Shown piece after piece: positions 1 to 6,750 of a DNA stretch of 9,084 nucleotides (position 1 is the stretch's first letter; every line of letters starts with the position of its first letter). Under the pieces are notes generated by a model. That model was not told where the DNA came from. It did no database searches and saw only the letters and a program-made list of their open reading frames with translations. This stretch comes from Bacteroidales bacterium Bact_20 (lineage in GTDB: Bacteria > Bacteroidota > Bacteroidia > Bacteroidales > DTU049), in assembly GCA_001603615.1 (NCBI GenBank), contig LUZL01000062.1, forward strand, positions 1-9,084, in the 5' to 3' direction. A program made the position numbers and the translations under genes.

Positions 1-168
1 GTAGCGACCAAATACTTGCAAAACTACATTATGTGGTATGTGGTGAGGAGCAAGTACTTATCAGATGAAGTTATTAGTAATATTGGCAGGATGTTAAACC
101 TGGCATCATCGGATAGACAAGCATGGTATGAATATTTTAGAATTAGTAAAATATCATATACAGTTTGA
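1..168 (+). CDS. C-terminal fragment of an IS transposase (probably IS1595/ISXO2-like), cut by the window edge
   Basis: An open frame enters from the left edge and ends at TGA 166-168, giving 55 residues. It contains TKYLQNYIMWYVV followed about 30 residues later by SSDRQAWYEYFRI. A KYLQNYxxWxxV segment near the C-terminus is what I associate with DDE transposases of the IS1595/ISXO2-like group; that assignment rests on memory of the family and is tentative. The catalytic residues would lie upstream of the window, so activity cannot be judged. Two things support a mobile-element origin: the base composition is visibly richer in G+C than the rest of the window, and the stop codon is followed within 50 bp by a G/C-rich end resembling an IS terminus. 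An unrelated short 3' gene end is possible but less likely. Confidence 0.55.
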   Translation, partial: VATKYLQNYIMWYVVRSKYLSDEVISNIGRMLNLASSDRQAWYEYFRISKISYTV

Positions 169-185
169 AACATTTAAAAAATGTT
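169..185. repeat. Short perfect inverted repeat after the transposase stop
   Basis: AACATTT (169-175) and AAATGTT (179-185) are exact reverse complements around a 3-base spacer, beginning one base after the TGA of the transposase frame. No T-run follows, so it is not a standard intrinsic terminator. It may be part of the IS end or a weak hairpin at the 3' end of the transposase mRNA. An A/T-only arm apart from one C/G pair makes chance possible. Confidence 0.3.
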
Positions 186-186
186 C

Positions 187-214
187 GTTACTTTCCGACT
201 CCACACTACCCCCC
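187..214. mobile_element. Candidate right terminal inverted repeat of the IS element
   Basis: Read on the minus strand this stretch starts GGGGGGTAGTGTGGAGTCGG and continues into GAAAGTAACG. It lies just past the transposase stop, where an IS right end is expected, and it is markedly G/C-rich against AT-rich flanks. IS1595-family ends typically begin with a run of G, which fits. The left end is outside the window, so the inverted-repeat partner and any target duplication cannot be checked. If the element ends at 214, a target duplication would begin at 215. Confidence 0.4.
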
Positions 215-226
215 TCTTTATTATCT

Positions 227-1108
227 CTACTCATGTATCTCAATATTTATATGTGCTAGCTCCTTATATCTTTTTAGTCTGATTTTGTAATCTTCTAATT
301 TATGTCCTCCATTATTTTTTACACATATTATGCATGCATATTTATCTGCTGCTAATTTCCATAAATGTAAATCAATTACTTTACTCTCTCCATCAGATTC
401 TATTGTAGCTATGATATTCTCTGCTAGAGTAAGATCTATTTGTTTGTCCAATAATATTGATGCAGAATCTTTTATAAGTGAGTATGTCCATCTGAATATT
501 AGAAAGGCACTTACTAAACCCATTAATGGATCTAAAAAATTTAAGTTTAGGTATTTGGCTCCTAATAATGCTATAATTGCAAAAATAGAAGTCATAGCAT
601 CGACTATTACATGTAGATATGCCGATTTTAAGTTTAAATCCTTTTCTTGCTTATTATTACTTTGTAATATTAAGGCGCATATTATATTTACGACCAATCC
701 TATTGTAGCTACTAATAATGCATAATTATAATTTATACTTATGGGGTTGAAAAGTCTTTGTATTGATATAATTAATACAAATATTCCCATTAATCCTAAT
801 ATTAATGCACTTGTATATGCCCCTAATATTTCTATTTTCCAGGTACCGAAAGTATATCTTGTATCTTTAGATAATTTTCTTGCTAATATGTATGATATTA
901 ATGATATACTTAGTGCAGATGCATGGGTGCCCATATGTAATCCATCTGAAAAAAGTGCCATTGAACCAAATATCCATCCTGCTATTATTTCTGCAAGCAT
1001 GGTAACTATTGTTATTATTACTACAATTAGTGTTTTACGTTCTGCAGATTTTTTCTCATTATTAAAATTATGACTTTGTTGCCAATCAGGTGAATTTGTA
1101 AAATTCAT
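227..1108 (-). CDS. dmeF: Cation diffusion facilitator (CDF) family divalent metal efflux transporter, DmeF-like
   Basis: A 293-residue inner-membrane protein that should export a divalent metal (Co2+/Ni2+ in characterised DmeF proteins) from the cytoplasm in exchange for protons. About six hydrophobic segments are seen, near residues 26-48, 50-75, 95-117, 128-148, 163-183 and 188-213. A cytoplasmic C-terminal domain of about 80 residues follows. The transport-site motifs are visible: SDGLHMGTH in segment 2 (D55, H58, H62) and HVIVD in segment 5 (H166, D170). The SDGxHMGTH signature, the N-terminal SHNF and the FGTWK stretch (87-91) resemble DmeF rather than ZitB/CzcD. The His-rich loop usual between segments 4 and 5 is replaced by a short N/K/Q linker (149-157). 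The length is normal, and the end (HINIEIHE) looks natural, so the adjacent IS has not truncated it. The ATG has no Shine-Dalgarno but lies about 28 bp behind a TAATTTTG box. The metal specificity is inferred from family resemblance. No DmeR-type regulator gene is in the window. Confidence 0.85.
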   Translation of the reverse strand: MNFTNSPDWQQSHNFNNEKKSAERKTLIVVIITIVTMLAEIIAGWIFGSMALFSDGLHMGTHASALSISLISYILARKLSKDTRYTFGTWKIEILGAYTSALILGLMGIFVLIISIQRLFNPISINYNYALLVATIGLVVNIICALILQSNNKQEKDLNLKSAYLHVIVDAMTSIFAIIALLGAKYLNLNFLDPLMGLVSAFLIFRWTYSLIKDSASILLDKQIDLTLAENIIATIESDGESKVIDLHLWKLAADKYACIICVKNNGGHKLEDYKIRLKRYKELAHINIEIHE

Positions 1109-1135
1109 TTTTAATTAATTCTTTAATTTTTTTTA

Positions 1136-1143
1136 CAAAATTA
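1136..1143 (-). promoter_or_regulatory. Candidate -7 promoter box for the DmeF-like gene
   Basis: The minus strand reads TAATTTTG, a perfect match to the Bacteroidota -7 consensus TAnnTTTG. The expected transcript start is near 1129, giving a leader of about 20 bases before the ATG at 1108. No clear -33 TTTG is seen at the usual distance. Such boxes also occur by chance in A/T-rich spacers, so the call rests mainly on position. Confidence 0.4.
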
Positions 1144-1164
1144 TTAAAAAATGATAAAAATTAT

Positions 1165-1172
1165 TAATTTTG
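1165..1172 (+). promoter_or_regulatory. Candidate -7 promoter box for tRNA-Gly and the downstream YciB-Nudix gene
   Basis: The plus strand reads TAATTTTG, matching TAnnTTTG, 14 bp before the mature 5' end of the tRNA. Transcription would start near 1179, leaving a 5' leader of about 8 bases for RNase P to remove. It is divergent from the equivalent box at 1136-1143, so both transcription units leave the same 78-bp spacer. No -33 TTTG is obvious. Confidence 0.45.
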
Positions 1173-1186
1173 CATTATTATTTATT

Positions 1187-1259
1187 GCGGTAGTAGCTCA
1201 GGTGGTAGAGCATCAGCTTCCCAAGCTGAGGGTCGCGGGTTCGAGTCCCGTTTACCGCT
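1187..1259 (+). tRNA. tRNA-Gly, anticodon CCC
   Basis: A complete 73-base cloverleaf can be folded by eye. The acceptor stem pairs 1187-1193 with 1252-1258, ending in one G-U pair, with discriminator base T1259. The D-stem is GCTC/GAGC. The anticodon stem pairs 1213-1217 with 1225-1229 around the loop TTCCCAA, so the anticodon is CCC at 1220-1222, reading GGG. The T-arm carries TTCGAGT, with a G-U closing pair. The 3' CCA is not encoded. The GCGG start and the arms resemble other bacterial glycine tRNAs. It decodes a codon expected to be rare in this A/T-rich genome. The gene for a membrane Nudix protein begins 11 bases downstream. Confidence 0.96.
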
Positions 1260-1270
1260 TTTGATTTTTT

Positions 1271-2329
1271 ATGAAGATTTTATTAAAATTACTCCCAGGT
1301 CTACTCCCTTTAATTGTTTATATTTTAATTGATAGCATCTTACCATCTGAAACAGCTATTGCTGTAGCTATTTCTTTTGGTATATTGCAATTTTTAATTA
1401 TTGGCATTGTTAAAAAACAGTGGGATAAGTTTATTATTTTAGATACTGCACTTTTAGCTCTATTAGGTGGTGTATCTATTGTTTTTGATAATGAATTTTT
1501 TTTCTTATGGAAACCAGCTATCATTGAAGCTCTAATGGTTATTTTACTTACAATAGTTTATTTTACTAATATAAATATTCTTTTCAAATGGATGGGGCAT
1601 TATATGGATATACCCGATGTTAATGAGGAACAGACTAATGCTTTTCGCAGAAGTTTATTTAATATTTTGATTCTGTTTATTCTTCATATAGCATTGATAA
1701 TTTTTTCTATTTATAATTTATCTCGTGAATGGTGGGCTTTTATCAGTGGAGTGCTTTTGTATATTATAATGGGTATATGGTTAATTGCTCAATTAGCTAT
1801 TAATAAATTAAATTTTTCCAAAAAGAGAAAAGAACTTGTCCCTGTGCTTAATGATCAACTACAGATAATAAATGTAGCTCCTAGAGATGAAGTACATAAT
1901 GGATCTAAAATTTTGCATCCTGTCGTGCATCTATATGTTTTTAATAATGAGGGCAAACTTTTATTGCAGAAACGTGGTAATAATAAACTAATACAACCTG
2001 GCAAATGGGATGCTAGTGTAGGAGGACATATTTCTTATAATGAGAAACCTGAGGAAGCACTTTTTAGAGAATCTAAAGAAGAAATTGGTTTGAAAAAATT
2101 CAAACCTGAGCTTATCCATCATTATATATGGGAATCAGAGATTGAACGTGAATTAGTTTTTATCTTTATAACTTCTATTTTAGATCAAAATCAATTAAAG
2201 CTTAGCAAAGAAGTCTCTGAGCTTAGATGGTGGACTAAAAAAGAAATTTCCTCTCAACTAGGTAAAAATTTCTTTACTCCAAATTTAGAATTTGAATTTC
2301 AAAATATCATTTCTAAATTTTGGAAATAA
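1271..2329 (+). CDS. Fusion protein: YciB/IspA-like membrane domain plus C-terminal Nudix hydrolase domain
   Basis: A 352-residue protein with two parts. Residues 1-178 resemble YciB (intracellular septation protein A family, an inner-membrane protein of about 180 residues linked to envelope integrity). They hold about six hydrophobic segments (8-20, 26-47, 55-72, 82-98, 130-148, 155-175) and the stretch LGGVSIVFDN...FLWKPAIIEAL, which parallels E. coli YciB GGLTLFFHND...IKWKVTVIYAL. Positive charges at KKQWDK, FKW, FRR and FSKKRK place the C-terminus in the cytoplasm. Residues 215-345 form a Nudix domain with a Nudix box at 252-274: G252, E258, R266, E267, E270, E271 and G273 are all present. 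Nudix enzymes cleave nucleoside-diphosphate-X or other diphosphates with Mg2+. GKWDASVGGH looks like IPP isomerase, but the isomerase catalytic Cys is Gly251 here, so a hydrolase is more likely. ATG 1271 is the first possible start, because an in-frame TGA lies at 1262-1264. The substrate is unknown. Confidence 0.85.
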   Translation: MKILLKLLPGLLPLIVYILIDSILPSETAIAVAISFGILQFLIIGIVKKQWDKFIILDTALLALLGGVSIVFDNEFFFLWKPAIIEALMVILLTIVYFTNINILFKWMGHYMDIPDVNEEQTNAFRRSLFNILILFILHIALIIFSIYNLSREWWAFISGVLLYIIMGIWLIAQLAINKLNFSKKRKELVPVLNDQLQIINVAPRDEVHNGSKILHPVVHLYVFNNEGKLLLQKRGNNKLIQPGKWDASVGGHISYNEKPEEALFRESKEEIGLKKFKPELIHHYIWESEIERELVFIFITSILDQNQLKLSKEVSELRWWTKKEISSQLGKNFFTPNLEFEFQNIISKFWK

Positions 2330-2359
2330 AATAATTCACAAATGCTCTTTTTCTTTGGC

Positions 2360-3892
2360 TTAACCTAAATCTTTTTGTACAGCTTTATTTATTTTGCCAG
2401 GACCAGTCTTAGGTAGGTCATCTAGTATAATTATATCTTTAGGTAATTTAAACTTAGCAAGACTTTTTCTTAGGTAATCCATTAGTTCATTTTTATTGAG
2501 TTGTATACTATCAGCTGGTGCCACATAGCATTTAATTATTTCTCCTCTCAGAGGATCTGGTACACCTACTGCTGCAGCTTCTCTGATACCAGGATATCTT
2601 AATAAAACTTCTTCTATTTCTGCAGCCCATACTAGCTCACCACCTACTTTGATAATATCTTTAGATTTACCAATTAAGTATAAAATATTATCTTTATCAA
2701 AATAGCCTAAATCACCAGTATAGAACCAATCATTTTTAAAAACTTGCTCATTAAGTTCTGGTTCTTTATAGTATCCACAAAATACTGATTTTCCTTTTAC
2801 GCTTACTTCTCCGATTTCTCCTTTTTTTACTTCTTTATCATGAGAATCTACGAGTTTCATATCAATATTAGACACTATGTAGCTAAACCCTTTAATATTC
2901 TGTGGTGAAGAAACTGCTATAGGTGGTATTACCTCTGTAAGGCCATAACCATTTAAAACAACTGCATTAGGGCATAGTTTAGCAAATTTCATCATTAAGT
3001 CTGCTGATGATGGAGCACCAAATACAGTAGCCCATATCAAAGTATCAAGTGAGTAATTCTCAATTTCTTTCAATGTCAATACAGCATAAAACATTGCAGG
3101 TGCCATAAATATATTTGTAGCTTTCCACTTGTCTATTAATTTTACTAATTCTAATGGAGCAAATCTAGGCATTATAACAGTACTCATTCCATATTTTATT
3201 GCTATTGTGAAATATAATAAACCTGCAGAATGTGAAAATGGTATCGGGGCAACGGACCTCTCAGTATCATCAATTTTTACAATATTTAATAATTTTTCGT
3301 ATGACCCCATTTCCTTCATTTGCTCAGCTCCTAAATGTATGTGTTCATAGTTCCATAAAGCTCCTTTGGGTTTGCCGGTTACTCCAGATGTATAAAAAAT
3401 GCTTGATGGCATAGAAATCTCTATACCTTGATCTTCTAGTTCATGATTTGAATTATTTATTAAATCCCAAAAGTAATGAAAGTTTGGATTGTTTTCTACT
3501 GTTATTATGTGTTCTAAAGTAGGAATAGCATTTTTTAGTTCTTGTAAATTAAATTTTACATTCTCAGTAGTAATAATTGCTTTTAATTCACAATGATTAG
3601 CTATAGAGATAATCTCATTATCTGTTAAGAAAAAATCTATCGGTATTACTACTAAGCCAGTAGAATAAATGGCATAATATGAATATGCATATTCTATGCA
3701 GTTAGGCAGATAAATGGCTACTTTGTCTCCTTTTTTAAGCCCAAGATTGAGCAGTCCATTTGCTAATCTGAAAACATCATCTTTTATTCTTTTAAAACTA
3801 TACTCTACATCATTATAAATAAAAGCTGTTTTGTTGTCAAATTTTTCAGCAGCTTCTATAATTAATTGTCTTACATCTTTTCTCTTTTCCAT
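2360..3892 (-). CDS. Class I adenylate-forming enzyme, acyl-CoA synthetase (AMP-forming) family
   Basis: A 510-residue cytoplasmic enzyme expected to activate a carboxylic acid with ATP to an acyl-AMP and transfer it to CoA. Core motifs appear in the usual order: A3 YTSGVTGKPKG at 167-177; HSAG at 221-224; A5 GYGLTE at 315-320; A7 YTGD at 391-394; the hinge and A8 region GKSKDIIKVGGE at 408-419; and A10 PKTGPGKINK at 494-503, with the probable catalytic lysine K500. The length fits medium/long-chain acyl-CoA ligases and O-succinylbenzoate-CoA-ligase-like enzymes. No signal peptide or extra domain is seen, and there is no carrier protein nearby to suggest a peptide synthetase. A3 carries Val171 where Thr or Ser is usual. 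The substrate cannot be read from the sequence. It follows the barrel gene by 70 bp on the same strand, and is convergent with the YciB-Nudix gene, whose stop is 30 bp away. Confidence 0.9.
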   Translation of the reverse strand: MEKRKDVRQLIIEAAEKFDNKTAFIYNDVEYSFKRIKDDVFRLANGLLNLGLKKGDKVAIYLPNCIEYAYSYYAIYSTGLVVIPIDFFLTDNEIISIANHCELKAIITTENVKFNLQELKNAIPTLEHIITVENNPNFHYFWDLINNSNHELEDQGIEISMPSSIFYTSGVTGKPKGALWNYEHIHLGAEQMKEMGSYEKLLNIVKIDDTERSVAPIPFSHSAGLLYFTIAIKYGMSTVIMPRFAPLELVKLIDKWKATNIFMAPAMFYAVLTLKEIENYSLDTLIWATVFGAPSSADLMMKFAKLCPNAVVLNGYGLTEVIPPIAVSSPQNIKGFSYIVSNIDMKLVDSHDKEVKKGEIGEVSVKGKSVFCGYYKEPELNEQVFKNDWFYTGDLGYFDKDNILYLIGKSKDIIKVGGELVWAAEIEEVLLRYPGIREAAAVGVPDPLRGEIIKCYVAPADSIQLNKNELMDYLRKSLAKFKLPKDIIILDDLPKTGPGKINKAVQKDLG

Positions 3893-3934
3893 AATTTTGA
3901 TATTTTTTGAATCATTTTTTTTACTTTAATAAAG

Positions 3935-3967
3935 CAAATATAACAATTTTTTATAAATAATATCAAA
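3935..3967 (-). promoter_or_regulatory. Candidate Bacteroidota-type promoter for the acyl-CoA synthetase gene
   Basis: On the minus strand a TTTG (3967-3964) is followed after 21 bases by TATATTTG (3942-3935). This is the arrangement described for Bacteroidota promoters: -33 TTTG and -7 TAnnTTTG. The -33 element runs into the TGA stop (3965-3963) of the upstream barrel gene. The predicted start near 3928 gives a leader of about 36 bases. It is the only promoter in the window for which both elements can be pointed to. It implies that the ligase can be expressed apart from the symporter-barrel pair, although read-through is also possible. Confidence 0.5.
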
Positions 3968-5273
3968 AATTATATCCTGTTGTTACATAAACACCAGTGC
4001 CACCATCATTTTTATATAAACTTTGCCCTACATCTACACTGATGATGAAATTATCATTTAATACTAGGTGCACACCTAATCCTAAACTATGATGAAGTCT
4101 ATCAGATCTATCTTTGTAATCTATTAAATCATTATTTAGATAATTTAAAGGAATCTTTACAGGATCAGTTATAATTCCATAATCATAGAATGGTTTAATC
4201 CGTATTTCTCCTATTTGTTTCTTGGTTTGAAAACTAAAAGCTAAGATTCTAGCCTCTATGTTACCATAGAAAAATCCATCACCCCACGCTCTATTTTTGT
4301 AAATACCTCTTAGAGATTTACTGCCACCGAGTCCTTCTACTAATGTATTATTAGAAAATGCTTGTGTTATATATGGCATAAAATAGTAAGGTGCTTGAGC
4401 TCCTATTTGATCTTGATATCCTAATCTCAGAGCCATTATACAATGTTCATTAAATAATGGATAGAAAAATTTGAAATTTGTGGAAAATCTAAAAAATTTT
4501 TTTGAATCCAATGCATCAATTTTAGGATTGGCAAGTAAATTTAATTCACCATAGATACCTTTAGTAGGATTAAATATTTTGTCTCTGCCATCATATACAT
4601 ATGATATCCTGGGTGCTATTATCCAACCTCCTTCTGCCTCATCTGCTCTGATAAATCCATTATTTATATAATAATCAATTAAAAGTGTAGTGTCAGGTAA
4701 GGGATTTTTGGGATGAAATTTATTAATAGCATCTATATTTACTGTACCTATTTTGTAATTAAAAACATGTAATCCAAAGATTAATGATGAATGATCACTC
4801 AATTTATACCAAACATCATTTGTGAGTCTGAAAATTTTCCTATCATATCTATAAAACATCCTACTGATATATGATTCGTTATTCTCTTTCATATATTCTG
4901 GGTGAAAGGTAGATGCATAACCATTGAATCCATAGAAATCTGTAGCTTGTTCATGTATATACGAAAAATCACTTACTACTCGCCATTTGCCATTTTTTAT
5001 CCTTTTGCCACTATCAAAAAATAATTGACTTATTATGCTACCTCTTGTAGTTATATCTATCTCATAGCTAATATTGTAAATATAGTTTGGATATAATCTC
5101 CCATCTCCGAAATCATACATACTTGTTAATAAACCTACCTCAAAGCCTAAATCAGAATTATACAATACTACTGGCAAAAAATTCCACCTTTTGCCCTTGA
5201 CTATAGTATCTTGAGAATAGAGATTCATAGCCAAAAGACAACAAAAAATAATGAATAAAAATTTATTTTTCAT
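3963..5273 (-). CDS. Omp85/BamA-like outer-membrane beta-barrel protein without POTRA domains
   Basis: A 436-residue protein with a Sec signal peptide (KNK start, hydrophobic 5-16, likely cleavage near residue 20, YS-QD). The N-terminal part (about 29-130, WNFLPVVLYNSDLGFEVG and onward) resembles the module I associate with DUF5982 in Bacteroidota. The C-terminal half (about 218-436) looks like the surface-antigen D15/Omp85 barrel: a DGRDKIFNPTKG turn at 228-238, an LRG motif at 321-323 in the expected loop-6 position, alternating hydrophobic strands, and a terminal Phe436. The POTRA repeats of BamA and TamA are absent, and there is little room for them. It therefore should sit in the outer membrane, but a role in protein insertion is not implied. 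Possible roles include a channel, a secretion pore or a structural barrel. ATG 5273 follows the symporter stop by 3 bp, so translation is probably coupled. Confidence 0.8.
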   Translation of the reverse strand: MKNKFLFIIFCCLLAMNLYSQDTIVKGKRWNFLPVVLYNSDLGFEVGLLTSMYDFGDGRLYPNYIYNISYEIDITTRGSIISQLFFDSGKRIKNGKWRVVSDFSYIHEQATDFYGFNGYASTFHPEYMKENNESYISRMFYRYDRKIFRLTNDVWYKLSDHSSLIFGLHVFNYKIGTVNIDAINKFHPKNPLPDTTLLIDYYINNGFIRADEAEGGWIIAPRISYVYDGRDKIFNPTKGIYGELNLLANPKIDALDSKKFFRFSTNFKFFYPLFNEHCIMALRLGYQDQIGAQAPYYFMPYITQAFSNNTLVEGLGGSKSLRGIYKNRAWGDGFFYGNIEARILAFSFQTKKQIGEIRIKPFYDYGIITDPVKIPLNYLNNDLIDYKDRSDRLHHSLGLGVHLVLNDNFIISVDVGQSLYKNDGGTGVYVTTGYNF

Positions 5274-5276
5274 ATT

Positions 5277-6659
5277 TTAAATTATTTTATTTTTAATTTT
5301 TTTCTTAACTATCATATTCCCTATAAACATATAAAGACCAGACACTATAAATGATAAGATGACTAACTCAGGTACGAAGATACCTAAAATAATTAGCAAC
5401 AAAACATATACTAAGCCAGCTATCACACTCTGAAAGGCAATATCGGGTGAAATATTGAAATGAAATGCTGCCCATGCTGCTGGTAATACAGTAAATCCAA
5501 TACCTGTAATGAAATTAACTACAGTTACTATATCTCTAATGAAATATGCTATTAAAACAGCTAATAAAATTACTATTAACGTGATAAATTGTGTGTTCTT
5601 TTTTAGTTTTTTACTATCGTCTTTATCATTTTTAAAAAGATCTAGAGCAAATCCTGACGAAATAACAAAAATTTGGGTATCTGCTGAGCTCATTATAGCT
5701 GCAAAGACCATAACTAGGACTAATGTAGATAATGTTTGTGGTAATAGTGCTGTCAATCCAGCCCCAAAAGCATTAGTAGGTTCTATATTTGGATTTGTAA
5801 TTTTAGCTGACAAGGCTATCCAAGTAATTATTATGCCGCTAATAAAAGTTAAAATAGCAGCCCACCATAGGCCTTTTTTTACAACTTTTACAGTTTTAGT
5901 AGCATATACTCTCTGCCAATATTCTGCACTTTGGAAAACTATTAGTATTCCAAAAAGTAAAAAAGCTATCATCATGCCCCAGTCTAATTCTGTATTTTTG
6001 TACATTTCTGGTAAGACTGTAGGAGCATCTTTCATCCAGATTATTCTGAGTAATACTATCATAATCACCATCATTACGAAATATTGAAATATGTCTGTTC
6101 TGATGACACTCTGAAATCCACCAATGAATAGATAAACAGCTAATACTACAGCTGCGAAAATCAGAGATTTTTCATATGTCCATCCACTGACTCCTGATAA
6201 AACTGCTGACCCTGCTATGAATTGATTTAATAACATTCCTAGATATACTATCATTAGCACTATAGTTGTAATGATACCAGTTTTTTTATCATACTTTATA
6301 TAAAACCAGTCCATCATAGTATATGTTACTTTTTCATCACTCCATGATTTTAATTTCTTAGCATATGGTATAAAAATAATAAATCCTATTGCTGTACCTA
6401 AAAATACAAATAATGCTGATAAACCAAATCTAAATACATACGCAGAAAATGCTACTAAAGCCGCACCTCCTATATATGATGCCACTACTGAAGTAGTGAA
6501 TCCTAGTGTGCCCACTTTTCGCCCAGCTATTAAAAAGTCTTCTGTCGTTCTTTTACGTGAACCTACGACGGCTATGATTATTGTTATTAAAGTATACAAT
6601 GCTAATAGCCAATGGTAATCTTGCCATGTACTGAAATATTCAATTATAGATTTAAACAT
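5277..6659 (-). CDS. Sodium:solute symporter (SSS) family transporter
   Basis: A 460-residue inner-membrane protein with about 12-13 hydrophobic segments and a short lysine-rich cytoplasmic tail (452-458). Family marks are clear: TTEDFLIAGRKVG at 38-50, ASYIGG at 60-65, GGFQSVIRTDIFQ at 180-192 (matching the GGxxxVxxTDxxQ signature), EYWQR at 246-250, and IMSSADTQ at 322-329, whose Ser residues belong to the conserved Na2 sodium-site region. These proteins take up a small organic solute (amino acid, carboxylate, vitamin, sugar or nucleoside) with Na+. The substrate is not decidable here. Length is slightly below the usual 480-550, but both ends look natural. It is the first gene of a pair with the Omp85-like barrel (3 bp apart). 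The leader contains no Shine-Dalgarno, and the upstream spacer holds several inverted repeats. Confidence 0.9.
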   Translation of the reverse strand: MFKSIIEYFSTWQDYHWLLALYTLITIIIAVVGSRKRTTEDFLIAGRKVGTLGFTTSVVASYIGGAALVAFSAYVFRFGLSALFVFLGTAIGFIIFIPYAKKLKSWSDEKVTYTMMDWFYIKYDKKTGIITTIVLMIVYLGMLLNQFIAGSAVLSGVSGWTYEKSLIFAAVVLAVYLFIGGFQSVIRTDIFQYFVMMVIMIVLLRIIWMKDAPTVLPEMYKNTELDWGMMIAFLLFGILIVFQSAEYWQRVYATKTVKVVKKGLWWAAILTFISGIIITWIALSAKITNPNIEPTNAFGAGLTALLPQTLSTLVLVMVFAAIMSSADTQIFVISSGFALDLFKNDKDDSKKLKKNTQFITLIVILLAVLIAYFIRDIVTVVNFITGIGFTVLPAAWAAFHFNISPDIAFQSVIAGLVYVLLLIILGIFVPELVILSFIVSGLYMFIGNMIVKKKIKNKII

Positions 6660-6699
6660 TTTTTTGCAAAAAAAATAAATTTTTTAAAATTGAAAAATT

Positions 6700-6743
6700 A
6701 AAATTGATGAATTTCATTTTTTTTTTAATTTTTCGTCAATTTT
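6700..6743. repeat. Inverted repeat in the symporter leader (12-bp arms, one mismatch)
   Basis: AAAATTGATGAA (6700-6711) faces TTCGTCAATTTT (6732-6743) across a 20-base T-rich loop. Eleven of twelve positions match. The mismatch becomes a G-U pair in plus-strand RNA but an A-C mismatch in minus-strand RNA, so a protein-binding site or chance is as likely as a leader hairpin in the symporter mRNA. Confidence 0.3.
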
Positions 6744-6750
6744 TATTTTA

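Noticed and set aside
330..1073. Two plus-strand open frames (330-725 and 741-1073) opposite the DmeF-like gene
   Set aside because: They lie wholly antisense to a clear transporter gene with recognisable motifs. Their translations are biased, domain-free strings typical of the reverse frame of a hydrophobic protein.
2330..2359. Bidirectional terminator between the convergent YciB-Nudix and ligase genes
   Set aside because: I see no inverted repeat with adequate stem in the 30-bp gap, only short T-runs.
3129..3414. Two overlapping plus-strand frames opposite the acyl-CoA synthetase
   Set aside because: Both are short, overlap each other in different frames and lie across conserved ligase sequence, so they are reverse-strand shadows.
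3963..5273. BamA or TamA as the identity of the barrel protein
   Set aside because: No POTRA repeats are present and the total length is only 436 residues, so the assembly-machine names would overstate what can be seen.
5509..6087. A 192-codon plus-strand open frame opposite the symporter gene
   Set aside because: It is antisense to the conserved SSS core, its translation is low-complexity I/T/N/K-rich with no recognisable motif, and no promoter or partner gene is seen.
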